Positions 45,240-54,498 of a stretch of 64,000 nucleotides of DNA are shown in pieces. Every line of letters starts with the position of its first letter. The first letter of the stretch is position 1. The notes beneath the pieces were generated by a model. It made no database searches. It worked only from the letters and a program-made list of their open reading frames with translations, and had not been told where the DNA came from. Both the position numbers and the translations under genes were made by a program. This DNA is from Bin55 sp965205545 (GTDB taxonomy: Bacteria; Pseudomonadota; Gammaproteobacteria; Pseudomonadales; Azotimanducaceae). The stretch lies in NCBI GenBank assembly GCA_965205545.1, contig OZ242170.1, positions 868,001-932,000 on the forward strand, read 5' to 3'.

Positions 45240-45378
45240 TCTAACGCGTCGCTAGCGATTGCCAAATCGCTAGTAAGTTCTACTGCTTTGGGACTCAATT
45301 CAGTCCAACCGACTGAAATCCGCATCTGCTATCATTCCGACCTTCCAAAACGCTCCATTCCATTGGGATTTTCCCAAT

Positions 45379-46725
45379 ATGCCCTCCCTACTGCAAGGTT
45401 CACTTGGCCGAACCTTCGAAGCTCTAAGGTCTCGCGATTTCCGATTTTTGTGGATCTCTAGCCTTACATCCGCATTTGCCATACAAATGCAAATCTTGGC
45501 ACGTGGATGGCTGATTTACGATCTGACCGAATCAGAGCTTGCTTTGACGTGGGTAATGCTCTCATTTCTGCTGCCCTCGGCGTTGTTCTCGTTAATCGGA
45601 GGCGTGCTGTCTGATCGGGTACGCAAGAAATCGATCATGCTGGCGGCGCAATGCCTAAACACAGCCGCTACTTTTCTCTTTGGATTGATCATCTTTCTCG
45701 ACGCGATAACTTTCTGGCATTTCATCTACTTCGGCATGTTCAACGGGACAGTAATGGCGCTAAGCATGCCAGCCCGAACATCGATTCTGCCTGACCTCGT
45801 AGGTCGCAAATCGCTCGTGAACGCGATGGCGCTTTCGAGTTCAACCTTCAATCTTGCCAGAGTTGCCGGACCTACGGTGGCGGGAACGCTGATCGCGCTA
45901 TTCGCGGCGGGTAATACGTCCTCAACATATGGGGTGGGACTGGTCTTTTTTGTGATTACGGGTCTCCATGCCGTCTCAATTTACTGCACTCATCTCCTGC
46001 ACTACCGCGGAGAACCACATCGGAAAGTACCCAAGAAAGTGCGTCGCGACTTGACCGAAGGATTCATCTACATCCGCCGCAACCGCACCTTGATAGGTCT
46101 TGTGCTGATGGGACTCCTCCCCATGACTTTTGGGTTTTCAGCAACATTCCTCATGCCTGCGTTCAATGCCGACATGCTCCAAGGCGATTCAACAATGCTG
46201 GGGTATCTCGTCGCAGCCATGGGCGTAGGCGCCCTAATTGGATCACTCACACTAGCTCGTTTGGGCGATGTAGGTCACAAGGGGCGGCTAATGTTCTTGA
46301 CAGCTTACCTGTGGTCGATATTCATAGCACTCTTCGCGTTCTCCGGAATACCTTGGCTCGCGCTTACGTTCAGCGCTTTGATCGGTCTATTCAGTTCAGT
46401 GATGGGTTCGCTCAACATGAGCGTGGTTCAGCTGGTGGTACCGCCGGCAATGCGTGGACGCATGATGGCCATTTTGTGGGCGACTCATGGACTCATGCCA
46501 CTGGGCATGATTCCTATCGGCTGGCTCGCCGAGATGTGGAACATAAGCTTTGCTTTGCTAATCAGCGCGGTTCTCCTCGCCGGATCTACCTACGCCTTGA
46601 AGGTGTTTATTCCGGAATTGGCTCGCATTCGAAAAGGCTACGACGAACCGTCACGCTATGAATCCGTCGAGTCTGAGACCGACGGTAGCCTAGAGACGCC
46701 ACCAAAGATTTCCGCGGTTTCATAG
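45379..46725 (+). CDS. MFS transporter
   Basis: A 448-residue inner-membrane protein with about 12 hydrophobic helices. The N-terminal SRDFRFLWISSLTSAFAIQMQ and the loop GGVLSDRVRKKSIML (MFS motif A-like) are typical of the enterobactin-exporter-like (EntS/MFS_3) subgroup. The C-terminus is hydrophilic. The start is an ATG at 45379. It lies between Amidohydro_2 copy 3 and an acyl-CoA ligase on the same strand and probably moves a small organic compound. Direction and substrate are not clear. Confidence 0.88.
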   Translation: MPSLLQGSLGRTFEALRSRDFRFLWISSLTSAFAIQMQILARGWLIYDLTESELALTWVMLSFLLPSALFSLIGGVLSDRVRKKSIMLAAQCLNTAATFLFGLIIFLDAITFWHFIYFGMFNGTVMALSMPARTSILPDLVGRKSLVNAMALSSSTFNLARVAGPTVAGTLIALFAAGNTSSTYGVGLVFFVITGLHAVSIYCTHLLHYRGEPHRKVPKKVRRDLTEGFIYIRRNRTLIGLVLMGLLPMTFGFSATFLMPAFNADMLQGDSTMLGYLVAAMGVGALIGSLTLARLGDVGHKGRLMFLTAYLWSIFIALFAFSGIPWLALTFSALIGLFSSVMGSLNMSVVQLVVPPAMRGRMMAILWATHGLMPLGMIPIGWLAEMWNISFALLISAVLLAGSTYALKVFIPELARIRKGYDEPSRYESVESETDGSLETPPKISAVS

Positions 46726-46766
46726 AATCCGTCTGCCTCAACTATCAGACAACGCTAGGGAAGCAC

Positions 46767-46777
46767 AGGAGGAGGGA
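46767..46777 (+). promoter_or_regulatory. Strong ribosome-binding site that fixes a TTG start
   Basis: The sequence aggaggaggga directly precedes the TTG at 46779. It overrides the lack of a nearby ATG and supports the TTG as the start of the acyl-CoA ligase gene, though the spacing is very short from the 3'-most match. Confidence 0.6.
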
Positions 46778-46778
46778 G

Positions 46779-48410
46779 TTGGAATTCAATCTTGCGGCAG
46801 TTAACGAAGCAGTAGCCAACGCCATACCGCAGCGAGAAGCCATCGTATTCCAGGATCGCCGAATCACGTTTGGGGAATTCACTGAACGAACACGCCGGCT
46901 AGCGAATTTCCTGATGGACAACGGCATTGGCTTGCATACGCAAAGACCACAACTCAATCCCTGGCAGTCGGGTCAAGACCATGTTGGTCTGTACCTATAC
47001 AACTGCAATGAGTATTTGGAAGGAATGCTAGGGGCGTTCAAGTGTCGTGCAGCGCCATTCAACGTCAACTACCGCTACGTCGATGAAGAACTCATCTACC
47101 TTCTCAACAACGCCTCTACGAAAGCGCTAATCTTCCATAGTTCCCTTGCACATCACGTCGAATCCATTCGGGCACACGTTCCCAGCCTGAAACTCCTCAT
47201 TCAAGTCAGCGATAGTGACGCGCCGCTGATTTCTGACGCAATCGACTATGAGGCAGCGCTCGATCGCTCCTCCAGTCAGTTTCCCAATGTCGAGCTATCG
47301 CCGGACGATCTCTACATCCTCTATACGGGCGGCACGACTGGCATGCCGAAGGGAGTGCTATGGAGACACGCGGACATACTTACAGCCGCACTTGGCGGGC
47401 GGAGGACCAATGGCGAACTCCTAGGTTCAATCGATGAATTCGTAGAACGCTCACTCTACCAATATCGCAAATCGCTTCCCGCACCACCGTTCATGCATGG
47501 TGCAGGGCATTGGAATGCGATGCAAATGCTCAATGCCGGTGGCACTACGGTTATTCAGGACAACGTGAGGAAGTTTGACGCAAAGGACGTTCTTGACGTC
47601 ATTGAGCGCGAAGAAGTGCACAACTTGCTAGTTGTCGGAGACGCTTTTGGTCGTCCCCTCGCCGATGAATTGGAACGGTCTCAAAGGGAATTGCCAAGCT
47701 TGCGGAACATTATTACCGGTGGCGCCATCATGACGGCAAAGGTAAAGAACGACCTCTTGTCTGCACTCCCAAGCATCAAGATCATCGACTCGGCCGGCTC
47801 GTCTGAAACGGGAGGACAAGCCACCCATGTAAGCGATCGAGCGTCTGGAGCGTCCACAGGCCGGTTTACATTGAGCGAAAACAATGCTGTGTTGTCGGAT
47901 GACATGACGCGCATCTTGGAGCCGGGACATGAAGGATTGGGATGGTGGGCTCGAAGTGGCAACATACCGTTGGGATACTTGGACGACGAGCCCAAGACCA
48001 AAGCAACGTTCCCTGTAGTAGACGGTGTTCGATACTCGGTTCCTGGCGACAAAGTGAAACTGCTTGAAGACGGTTCACTCGAATTGCACGGTAGGGAGTC
48101 CGTAACAATCAACTCGGGTGGAGAAAAGATTTTCGCAGAGGAAGTCGAGCAGGCATTGAAGCATCACGAAGACGTCTTTGACGCTGTTGTCGCGGGCCGA
48201 CCTTCCGAGAGATGGGGAAACGAAGTTGTTGCCATAGTTCAACTCCGAGACAACGTTCGTCCTACTGAGGAAAGTCTCCTGGATGAATGCAACCGACACA
48301 TCGCCCGTTACAAGCTCCCGAAAGCGTTTGTCTTTGTGAACGAAATCTTTCGCAGTCCGAGTGGCAAGGCAGACTACAAGTGGGCCAAGTCTGTCGCTGA
48401 ATCGCAGTAG
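46779..48410 (+). CDS. Acyl-CoA synthetase/AMP-dependent ligase
   Basis: A 543-residue ANL-superfamily enzyme that activates a carboxylic acid with ATP and joins it to CoA. The AMP-binding P-loop is YTGGTTGMPKGVLWRH at about residues 185-200, the A5 region is IIDSAGSSETGG, and the C-terminal domain has the A8 and A10 motifs (HGRESVTINSGGEKIFAEEVE and FRSPSGKADYKWAK with the catalytic lysine). It resembles bacterial FadD-type ligases for medium-chain or aromatic acids. The start is a TTG with a strong AGGAGG sequence. A nucleotide-sugar dehydrogenase gene begins 15 bases after its stop. Confidence 0.9.
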   Translation: MEFNLAAVNEAVANAIPQREAIVFQDRRITFGEFTERTRRLANFLMDNGIGLHTQRPQLNPWQSGQDHVGLYLYNCNEYLEGMLGAFKCRAAPFNVNYRYVDEELIYLLNNASTKALIFHSSLAHHVESIRAHVPSLKLLIQVSDSDAPLISDAIDYEAALDRSSSQFPNVELSPDDLYILYTGGTTGMPKGVLWRHADILTAALGGRRTNGELLGSIDEFVERSLYQYRKSLPAPPFMHGAGHWNAMQMLNAGGTTVIQDNVRKFDAKDVLDVIEREEVHNLLVVGDAFGRPLADELERSQRELPSLRNIITGGAIMTAKVKNDLLSALPSIKIIDSAGSSETGGQATHVSDRASGASTGRFTLSENNAVLSDDMTRILEPGHEGLGWWARSGNIPLGYLDDEPKTKATFPVVDGVRYSVPGDKVKLLEDGSLELHGRESVTINSGGEKIFAEEVEQALKHHEDVFDAVVAGRPSERWGNEVVAIVQLRDNVRPTEESLLDECNRHIARYKLPKAFVFVNEIFRSPSGKADYKWAKSVAESQ

Positions 48411-48425
48411 CAACATTCAATCCAA

Positions 48426-49718
48426 GTGCACGAGCAAGTTCCTGAGCTGAATTCGGCGACTACGGTCGGCGTAATTGGTCTCGGCTATGTCGGCCTGCCC
48501 CTCGCGCTGACATGTAGCAGGTTGTACCGCACACGCGGCTTTGACCTGTCGCCCGACCGAATCCGATCTCTCAATGCGGGCGAAGACCACACTGGAGAAG
48601 TGGAGCCTACGGACTTCGAAAACAATCCAAACCGATACTTCACCAATGAATTAGAAGAAATGCGGGGATGTGACGTATTTGTAGTGACCGTTCCCACACC
48701 CATTGACGCTCAAAACAACCCCGATTTGACACTTCTCATGCGGGCTTGCGATTCCGTTGGTTCGATAATGGAAAAGGCATGCGTAGTGATTTTTGAATCA
48801 ACCGTATTCCCTGGCGCAACAGAGGATCTTTGCATACCGATACTGGAGCGTAACTCAGGGCTCAAGCTGAATCAAGACTTCTGGGTCGGCTACAGTCCGG
48901 AACGAATCAATCCTGGCGATAAGTCGCGCCGCCTAAGCGATGTTGTGAAGGTCACCTCGGGGTCCAACAGGATGGCCGCAGATTATGTCGACCGCTTCTA
49001 TGACTCGTTCGTTGGCGCTGGCACCCATCAAGCATCGTCGATTCGAGTCGCCGAAGCTGCAAAAGTCATAGAGAACATCCAGCGGGACATCAATATCGCG
49101 CTCATGAACGAATTCTCCCAGCTCTTCAATCTCTTGGATCTTGACACTGCAGAGGTATTGGCGGCTGCCTCCACAAAATGGAATTTTCTGCCTTTCAAGC
49201 CTGGCTTGGTAGGGGGGCACTGCATCGGTGTCGACCCCTACTACCTGACCTACAAGGCGCGGGAAATCGGCTTCGATCCAGAAATGATTCTGGCTGGACG
49301 AAAAGTGAATAACTCTATGCCTGAGTATGTTGCCAATCGGGTCTGCACACTCTTAGACGCTACAGGTTCGGAAGTGAAGTCATCCCGTGTTCTTGTGCTT
49401 GGAATTGCATACAAGGAAAACTGCCCCGACACCCGCAATAGCAAGTCGATCGACCTCGTAAGGGAACTTCGTTCCCGAGAATTGACTGTTGATGTTTGTG
49501 ATCCAGTTGTGCAGCGAAGCGGGAGCACAATTCCTGACGACATCAACTTGAACGATTGGCCTGTATTCGGGTCATATGAGGCTGTAGTTCTTGCTGTCGC
49601 CCACGATGAATTCGCCGAGAATCCCCTAGAACTCATCGACAACGTCTGCATGCCGAACGCGATCGTGTTCGACATCCAGCACGTCCTACCAAGATCGGCT
49701 ATCACCGAGAGGCTTTGA
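48426..49718 (+). CDS. UDP-N-acetyl-hexosamine 6-dehydrogenase (TviB/WbpO-like)
   Basis: A 430-residue NAD-dependent nucleotide-sugar dehydrogenase. The NAD-binding motif is GVIGLGYVGLPLA at the N-terminus. Other hallmarks are VTVPTPIDAQNNPDLT, ESTVFPGATED, GYSPERINPGD, the AAKVIENIQRDINIALMNE helix, the catalytic cysteine in VGGHCIGVDPYYLTYKA and KENCPDTRNSKS near the C-terminus. This set matches the enzymes that make UDP-GlcNAcA or UDP-GalNAcA for O-antigen or capsule, not the UDP-glucose dehydrogenases. The start is a GTG at 48426. Confidence 0.9.
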   Translation: MHEQVPELNSATTVGVIGLGYVGLPLALTCSRLYRTRGFDLSPDRIRSLNAGEDHTGEVEPTDFENNPNRYFTNELEEMRGCDVFVVTVPTPIDAQNNPDLTLLMRACDSVGSIMEKACVVIFESTVFPGATEDLCIPILERNSGLKLNQDFWVGYSPERINPGDKSRRLSDVVKVTSGSNRMAADYVDRFYDSFVGAGTHQASSIRVAEAAKVIENIQRDINIALMNEFSQLFNLLDLDTAEVLAAASTKWNFLPFKPGLVGGHCIGVDPYYLTYKAREIGFDPEMILAGRKVNNSMPEYVANRVCTLLDATGSEVKSSRVLVLGIAYKENCPDTRNSKSIDLVRELRSRELTVDVCDPVVQRSGSTIPDDINLNDWPVFGSYEAVVLAVAHDEFAENPLELIDNVCMPNAIVFDIQHVLPRSAITERL

Positions 49719-49773
49719 ACGCTAGAACTGCGCGCTCGCATTGGCAGTTCGGGCACAATATCCGGATATTGCC

Positions 49774-49861
49774 GGAGGGGTGGCTGAGTGGACGAAAGCA
49801 CTGGTCTTGAAAACCAGCGAGGTTTAGGCCTCCCAGGGTTCGAATCCCTGCCCCTCCGCCA
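49774..49861 (+). tRNA. tRNA-Ser (anticodon UGA)
   Basis: An 88-base tRNA including an encoded CCA. The acceptor stem pairs GGAGGGG with CCCCTCC, followed by the discriminator G and CCA. The anticodon stem pairs ctggt with accag, with the TGA anticodon at 49808-49810. A long variable arm, as expected for serine tRNAs, lies before the T arm (gggttcgaatccc). It decodes UCA codons and other UCN codons. It stands directly before tusD and about 1.3 kb from serS. Confidence 0.97.
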
Positions 49862-49885
49862 TTGCCTGAAGGTATAGGCCGACAC

Positions 49886-50254
49886 GTGAAAATCTCACTA
49901 CTGGTGCAAGGTGCTCCGCACTCTACCACAGCATGCGAGCAGGCCTTGAACTTCGCTCAGGCCGTAGTTAGAAAGAACCATACTTTATACAGAGTGTTCT
50001 TCTACAAGGATGCCGTGTCCATTGCCAATGGCACCTACAAGCTGCCCAGCGACGAATGGAATGTTCAGGAAGCTTGGTTGGAGTTTGCACGCGACAACAA
50101 CGTAGAGCTAATGGTTTGCATTGGCGCGGCGCAACGAAGGGGCATCTCAGAAGCGTCACTCCCAAACGATGGGAAATCAGAGTTTCAAATTGTGGGACTT
50201 GGACAATTCATCGAAGCGACAATCGAATCGGATCGAGTCGTCACATTCAACTAA
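49886..50254 (+). CDS. tusD: TusD sulfurtransferase subunit (DsrE family)
   Basis: A 122-residue cytoplasmic protein of the TusBCD complex, which relays sulfur from TusA to TusE for 2-thiouridine at position 34 of Lys, Glu and Gln tRNAs. The DsrE fold opens KISLLVQGAPHSTTACEQAL and the active-site cysteine is in MVCIGAAQRRGI. The start is placed at the GTG at 49886, giving the family's usual N-terminus; the frame extends eight codons upstream into the tRNA end. It is followed with no gap by tusC. Confidence 0.92.
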   Translation: MKISLLVQGAPHSTTACEQALNFAQAVVRKNHTLYRVFFYKDAVSIANGTYKLPSDEWNVQEAWLEFARDNNVELMVCIGAAQRRGISEASLPNDGKSEFQIVGLGQFIEATIESDRVVTFN

Positions 50255-50599
50255 ATGAACTCCATCCTCTATCTTGTTAGGAAGCTGCCTGGAACACTGG
50301 CCAATGAAACCGTCGACATGGTTCTGGTCAGCGGCGTATTTGGGCAGCCAACCACCGTAGTTTTCATGGACGATGGCGTGTTTCAACTCATTGGCGATGG
50401 GGAAAAAATTGAGCGCAAGGACACAGCAAAAAAATGGACAGCCCTCCCCACTTACGACATTGATCGAGTATTTGTTCATCAGCCAAGTCTGGCTCAACGC
50501 AACATTGCCGAATCCTTGTTGCCTGGCTTTGTGAGCGTAGCTTCCGATTCCGATCTTGAAGATTTGCTTCGCGAAGCAAATTGTGTGGTAAGTGACTAG
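50255..50599 (+). CDS. tusC: TusC sulfur relay protein (DsrF family)
   Basis: A 114-residue DsrF-type subunit (SILYLVRKLPGTLANETVDMVLVSGVFGQ) of the TusBCD hexamer. The ATG comes directly after the tusD stop and the tusC stop shares one base with the tusB GTG, so all are translated together. This subunit usually lacks a catalytic Cys and is structural. Confidence 0.92.
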   Translation: MNSILYLVRKLPGTLANETVDMVLVSGVFGQPTTVVFMDDGVFQLIGDGEKIERKDTAKKWTALPTYDIDRVFVHQPSLAQRNIAESLLPGFVSVASDSDLEDLLREANCVVSD

Positions 50600-50847
50600 T
50601 GCTTCACGTTGTCTGCAACCCTCAAGGCTTTGCGTCGTGCGAGAGAGCACTTCAGGCAGAGGATTCAGTTCTATTCACGGGAGATGCCGCTTATTCCGCC
50701 AAGACCACTGACTGTGCCGCCACCTATGTCATAGGCATGGATATTGACGGACGCGGGTTAGACCCTCCGGAGGGAGTAACTTGCATCTCCTACGACGAAT
50801 TCGTAGACCTCATTGTCGCGACCGAGACGTCTATCACATGGGCTTGA
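50599..50847 (+). CDS. tusB: TusB sulfur relay protein (DsrH family)
   Basis: An 82-residue DsrH-like subunit (MLHVVCNPQGFASCERAL near the start, DYVSYDEF-like YISYDEFVDL region as CISYDEFVDL near the end). It is a little shorter than the E. coli protein of about 95 residues. The start is a GTG that overlaps the tusC stop by one base (TAGTG). The tusE start overlaps its 3' end by 10 bases. Confidence 0.87.
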   Translation: MLHVVCNPQGFASCERALQAEDSVLFTGDAAYSAKTTDCAATYVIGMDIDGRGLDPPEGVTCISYDEFVDLIVATETSITWA

Positions 50848-51149
50848 GTGAAGTGGACCGAGAGGGATTTCTTAAGGATCCCGCATCGTGGACTAAACAG
50901 CACGCCGTTGTTGCGGCAGAGCGACTATCTATTCGCCTTACCGACGACCACTGGACAGTCATTCACGCAGCGCGGCAGTTCTATTTGAATACTGGAGTCA
51001 GCCCATCCATGCGACCTTTAGTGAACATCGCAAAGCAAGCTGACCCTAGTCTCGGCAGTTCACTATTGCTTGCGAAACTGTTCACGAGCAATACATCTAA
51101 AGTGGTCGCTCAACTCAGCGGCACCCCAAAGCCATCTGACTGCGTCTGA
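50838..51149 (+). CDS. tusE: TusE sulfur acceptor (DsrC-like)
   Basis: A 103-residue DsrC/TusE-family protein that takes sulfur from TusD and passes it to MnmA on the target tRNA. The segment DHWTVIHAARQFY and the C-terminal TPKPSDCV with the conserved penultimate cysteine identify it. The second cysteine seen about ten residues upstream in dissimilatory DsrC is absent, as expected for TusE. The ATG at 50838 lies within the end of tusB. It converges with serS with 12 bases between stops. Confidence 0.92.
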   Translation: MGLSEVDREGFLKDPASWTKQHAVVAAERLSIRLTDDHWTVIHAARQFYLNTGVSPSMRPLVNIAKQADPSLGSSLLLAKLFTSNTSKVVAQLSGTPKPSDCV

Positions 51150-51161
51150 CGCCTACCGATA

Positions 51162-52439
51162 CTAGGACTCGAACTCCAAGTACTGCACGCCATGCATGTA
51201 GGGTATTAGCGCATCCGGTACGCGCACGCGACCCTGAGAATCCTGGTAGTTTTCCATTATTGCAATCAAAACTCGCCCAATCGCCAATCCCGAACCGTTT
51301 AGAGTATGAACTAGCTCTGGCCGCGTCTGAGGGGCTGGACGAAAGCGAGCTTGTGCTCTGCGTGCTTGAAAATCCAGAAAGTTGCTGCACGACGACACCT
51401 CACGATACCTGTCAAATCCGGGCAACCACACTTCAAGATCAATCGTCTTTGCGGCGGCGAAGCCTAAGTCCCCGCCACACAGACTCACAGCCCGAAATGG
51501 CAGTTCCAATCTCTTGAGAACCGTTTCTGCATGATTCACGATCTCATCGAGTGCAATCCAAGAACGATCGGGATGAGTAATTTGAACGAGCTCGACTTTC
51601 TCGAATTGATGCAATCGGATCAGACCTCTTGTGTCTTTGCCATGGCTACCCGATTCTCGTCGAAAGCATGGTGTATGACAGACATACTTAAGCGGAAGAT
51701 CGTTGGCATCCAAGATTTGATCACGAACCATGTTGGTCACCGGAACTTCTGCAGTCGGTATGAGGAAACTGTCGACTTCCGAACTAACAAAGAACACATC
51801 GTCCTCAAACTTCGGCAACTGACCTGTGGCGGTCAGCGATTCACGATTGGCGATGTATGGAACGTAGAGTTCCTCGTAGCCATGTTCGTCGGTGTGAATG
51901 TCCAACATGAGCTGAATCAGCCCCCGGTGCAACCGAGCAAGGGGACCTCTTAACACAGAGAAACGACTTCCAGCTATTCGAACGCTTGCCTCGAAGTCCA
52001 AACTGTCTCCTGCAATGTCGACATGGTCCTTTGGTTCGAATGGGAATTCAGTCACATCGCCCCACCGGTAGAGCTCACGATTGTCCTCATCGGTTTCACC
52101 TACGGGAACCGAATCGTCCGGAATGTTGGGTATAGTCAGGAGGTAGCCCTGCAGTTCTTCGTGAACCTTGTTGAATTCCGTCGTAACAACCTCGAGGCGT
52201 AGTCCCAGATCACCAACCGCAGCTACTAAAGGTTCGATTTCTTCACCAGACCGTTTGGCCCGCCCTATTTCTCGAGAGACTATGTTGCGTTCGTGCTGCA
52301 AGGACTCCATCTCAGTTTGAAGATCGCGTCGCGCTTTCTCCAAGTCGCGATAGGTGTCGAGATCCAAGTCATAGCCACGAATGCTTAATGCTCCCGCAAT
52401 CGCTTCGGGATTCTGTCGGAACAATCTGGGATCCAACAT
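51162..52439 (-). CDS. serS: Seryl-tRNA synthetase
   Basis: A 425-residue class II aminoacyl-tRNA synthetase that charges tRNA-Ser. The N-terminal coiled-coil arm (about residues 30-105), which reads the long variable arm of tRNA-Ser, is present. Motif 2 is CFRRESGSHGKDTRG with LIRLHQFEKVEL following, preceded by PTAEVPVTNM. Motif 3 is NGSGLAIGRVLIAIMENYQ. The length matches the bacterial family. The ATG is at 52439. It is downstream of rarA on the same strand, with a 136-base gap; a tRNA-Ser gene lies nearby. Confidence 0.97.
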   Translation of the reverse strand: MLDPRLFRQNPEAIAGALSIRGYDLDLDTYRDLEKARRDLQTEMESLQHERNIVSREIGRAKRSGEEIEPLVAAVGDLGLRLEVVTTEFNKVHEELQGYLLTIPNIPDDSVPVGETDEDNRELYRWGDVTEFPFEPKDHVDIAGDSLDFEASVRIAGSRFSVLRGPLARLHRGLIQLMLDIHTDEHGYEELYVPYIANRESLTATGQLPKFEDDVFFVSSEVDSFLIPTAEVPVTNMVRDQILDANDLPLKYVCHTPCFRRESGSHGKDTRGLIRLHQFEKVELVQITHPDRSWIALDEIVNHAETVLKRLELPFRAVSLCGGDLGFAAAKTIDLEVWLPGFDRYREVSSCSNFLDFQARRAQARFRPAPQTRPELVHTLNGSGLAIGRVLIAIMENYQDSQGRVRVPDALIPYMHGVQYLEFES

Positions 52440-52575
52440 TAGTCATTCCTTGATGGTGGTGGTAGCGTGGACGGACTCACGAGCGAGGGCTTCTCGAACT
52501 CTCGAGAACGTGCGCATTTTAAGCGTCAGGCCGAATCCTGAGTAAGGAACTCGCTCAGAAGTCGACACCGAGGTT

Positions 52576-53847
52576 TCACTGATCGCGGTTGCGTTGGTCA
52601 CGCCTCCGCAATTCATTCAATCGTTCCCTAATTCGAAGCTCCAACCCCCTCTCTGACGGTTTGTAAAACCGATGAGCCTTCATTTCGTCCGGAAAGTAAT
52701 GCTCTCCGGCGGCGTAAGCATCTTCCTCGCCATGTGCATACCGATAGCCTTTGCCGTAGTCCATTTCCTTCATGAGTCGCGTCGGGGCATTTCGCAATCG
52801 CAATGGCACCGGCAGCGACGGATTGTCTTGAACGAAAGAAGACGCAGCGTTGAGCGCTTCATAGACCGCATTGCTCTTAGGCACTGACGAAAGATAAATG
52901 ACCGCCTCAGCCAACGATAGTTCCCCTTCGGGTGAACCGAGCCGATGAAAGGCATCCCACGCATCCAGCGCTACTGACATTGCTCGCGTATCGGCCGTGC
53001 CAATGTCCTCAGAAGCAAATCTAACCAAGCGTCGAGCAATGTAAAGCGGATCACATCCACCATCGATCATTCGGACGAACCAGTAGAGTGCTGCATCGGG
53101 GTCGCTTCCCCGCATGGATTTGTGCAAAGCCGAAATTTGGTTGTAGAACTCTTCGCCACCTTTGTCGAATCTACGGTGCGACTGCCCAGATGCGGCCATA
53201 ACATGTGCAAGCTCCAAACCATCCGAATCCATGAGCTGAATGGCCATTTCCAAGAGATTCAATGCTCTTCGCGCGTCGCCGTCGGCGAACGAGCAAATCT
53301 CGTCGAGCGCGTCGGGTGACACCGCTAGATCTGGCATTTCACGTGCCAACGCGCTCTTGACAATTTGGCACACTTCATCTTTCGTTAGCGGCTTCAGCAC
53401 GAACACTCTCGTACGAGACAGCAATGCCGAATTCACTTCGAACGACGGATTTTCCGTCGTTGCGCCAATGAGGGTAATTGTGCCGCTCTCCACGTGCGGC
53501 AGGAAAGCATCCTGCTGAGCCTTGTTGAACCTATGCACTTCATCCAGGAACACTACGGTGCGCAGCTCGGGTTGGGTTTCTGCGTGTGCTATGGCATTGC
53601 GGACATCTTTCACACCAGCGAGAACGGCGGACATCGAAATCCAGTTGGCTTCGGCACTATACGACAACAACCTAGCCAATGTCGTTTTCCCGGTACCGGG
53701 AGGCCCCCAAAGGATCATTGAGTGAACGTTGCCGGACTCGGCCAGAGATCTCAAGGGCTTGCCCGGTCCCAGGAGATGCTGCTGGCCTACGAAGTCGTTC
53801 AGTGTTTGTGGTCTAACGCGCGCGGCCAGCGGCTGTCCTTCTTCCAT
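52576..53847 (-). CDS. rarA: Replication-associated recombination protein RarA (MgsA)
   Basis: A 423-residue AAA+ ATPase of the RarA/MgsA/WRNIP1 family, acting at stalled replication forks. Walker A is ILWGPPGTGKTTLARLL at about residues 45-61, Walker B is VVFLDEVHRFNKAQQDAFLPHVE, sensor 1 is LIGATTENPSFEVN, and the C-terminal tetramerisation domain includes YRYAHGEEDAYAAGEHYFPDE. The ATG is at 53847, eleven bases after the lolA stop, so they are in one operon. Confidence 0.96.
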   Translation of the reverse strand: MEEGQPLAARVRPQTLNDFVGQQHLLGPGKPLRSLAESGNVHSMILWGPPGTGKTTLARLLSYSAEANWISMSAVLAGVKDVRNAIAHAETQPELRTVVFLDEVHRFNKAQQDAFLPHVESGTITLIGATTENPSFEVNSALLSRTRVFVLKPLTKDEVCQIVKSALAREMPDLAVSPDALDEICSFADGDARRALNLLEMAIQLMDSDGLELAHVMAASGQSHRRFDKGGEEFYNQISALHKSMRGSDPDAALYWFVRMIDGGCDPLYIARRLVRFASEDIGTADTRAMSVALDAWDAFHRLGSPEGELSLAEAVIYLSSVPKSNAVYEALNAASSFVQDNPSLPVPLRLRNAPTRLMKEMDYGKGYRYAHGEEDAYAAGEHYFPDEMKAHRFYKPSERGLELRIRERLNELRRRDQRNRDQ

Positions 53848-53858
53848 TTGCCTTGAAT

Positions 53859-54482
53859 TCAGTCTTGCGACGGTTCCACACTTTCTCCGTGCGTGATGAC
53901 CTCTGTGCCCGGAGGCACCTTGATTTCAAACACATCGGATTCGATTTCGTGGTTGATCCGTATGTTCGAGAATTTGAACTCGTTGACGATATTGAAGTGA
54001 TCTTCAACGTCAACCTTACTTACCTGGTCGTCGTGAAACAAGATCGTCAGCTTTTTGAATGGAGCGTTCACGTCAAGCGGCACAAGATTGAATTCAGAGT
54101 CGGACTGAGCGATTTCAAACCGTTCGAGTAGCTCCTTGTTTGGCGAGATCAGCACGTTTGCCAGCGAAAGTTCGTTGGTTGTGTCCATTGTTGAATGAGT
54201 CAATTGCTCCAAGTCTGGGTCATATACGCTCATCGTGTCCCCTTCGATAAGCACATGCTGCTCGAATGGTTTCAATTTCACCCAAAGGAACTTGCCGGGA
54301 CGTTGGAAGGCGATGCGGCCCTCTTGCGACTCTTCTTTTACGCCTTCTTCGCTTACTGCTTGCTGAACAAAATCTGCCTGCAGAGACTCGATGGCAGACA
54401 GCTTGTCGAACAATTCGTCACGAGAATTGTCTTGCGCACCTAACGACAGACTTCCAACGGCTAGTCCAATGCTGACAGCCAC
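53859..54482 (-). CDS. lolA: Outer-membrane lipoprotein carrier LolA
   Basis: A periplasmic chaperone of about 207 residues that carries lipoproteins from LolCDE to LolB. The mature part has SIESLQADFVQQ near its start, GRIAFQRPGKFLWVKLKPFEQHVLIEG and a YDPDLEQLTH segment, all typical. The start is unclear: the GTG at 54482 gives a short signal peptide (VAVSIGLAVGSLSLGA) with no basic region, whereas CTG or TTG codons about 60-75 bases upstream would add the basic stretch KCWRSKPSRER but overlap ftsK. The position between ftsK and rarA is the usual one. Confidence 0.9.
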   Translation of the reverse strand: MAVSIGLAVGSLSLGAQDNSRDELFDKLSAIESLQADFVQQAVSEEGVKEESQEGRIAFQRPGKFLWVKLKPFEQHVLIEGDTMSVYDPDLEQLTHSTMDTTNELSLANVLISPNKELLERFEIAQSDSEFNLVPLDVNAPFKKLTILFHDDQVSKVDVEDHFNIVNEFKFSNIRINHEIESDVFEIKVPPGTEVITHGESVEPSQD

Positions 54483-54498
54483 GATTGTGCGTTCGCGA

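Noticed and set aside
50838..51149. Dissimilatory sulfite reductase DsrC
   Set aside because: Only the penultimate cysteine is present and the gene ends a tusDCB run, which marks TusE.
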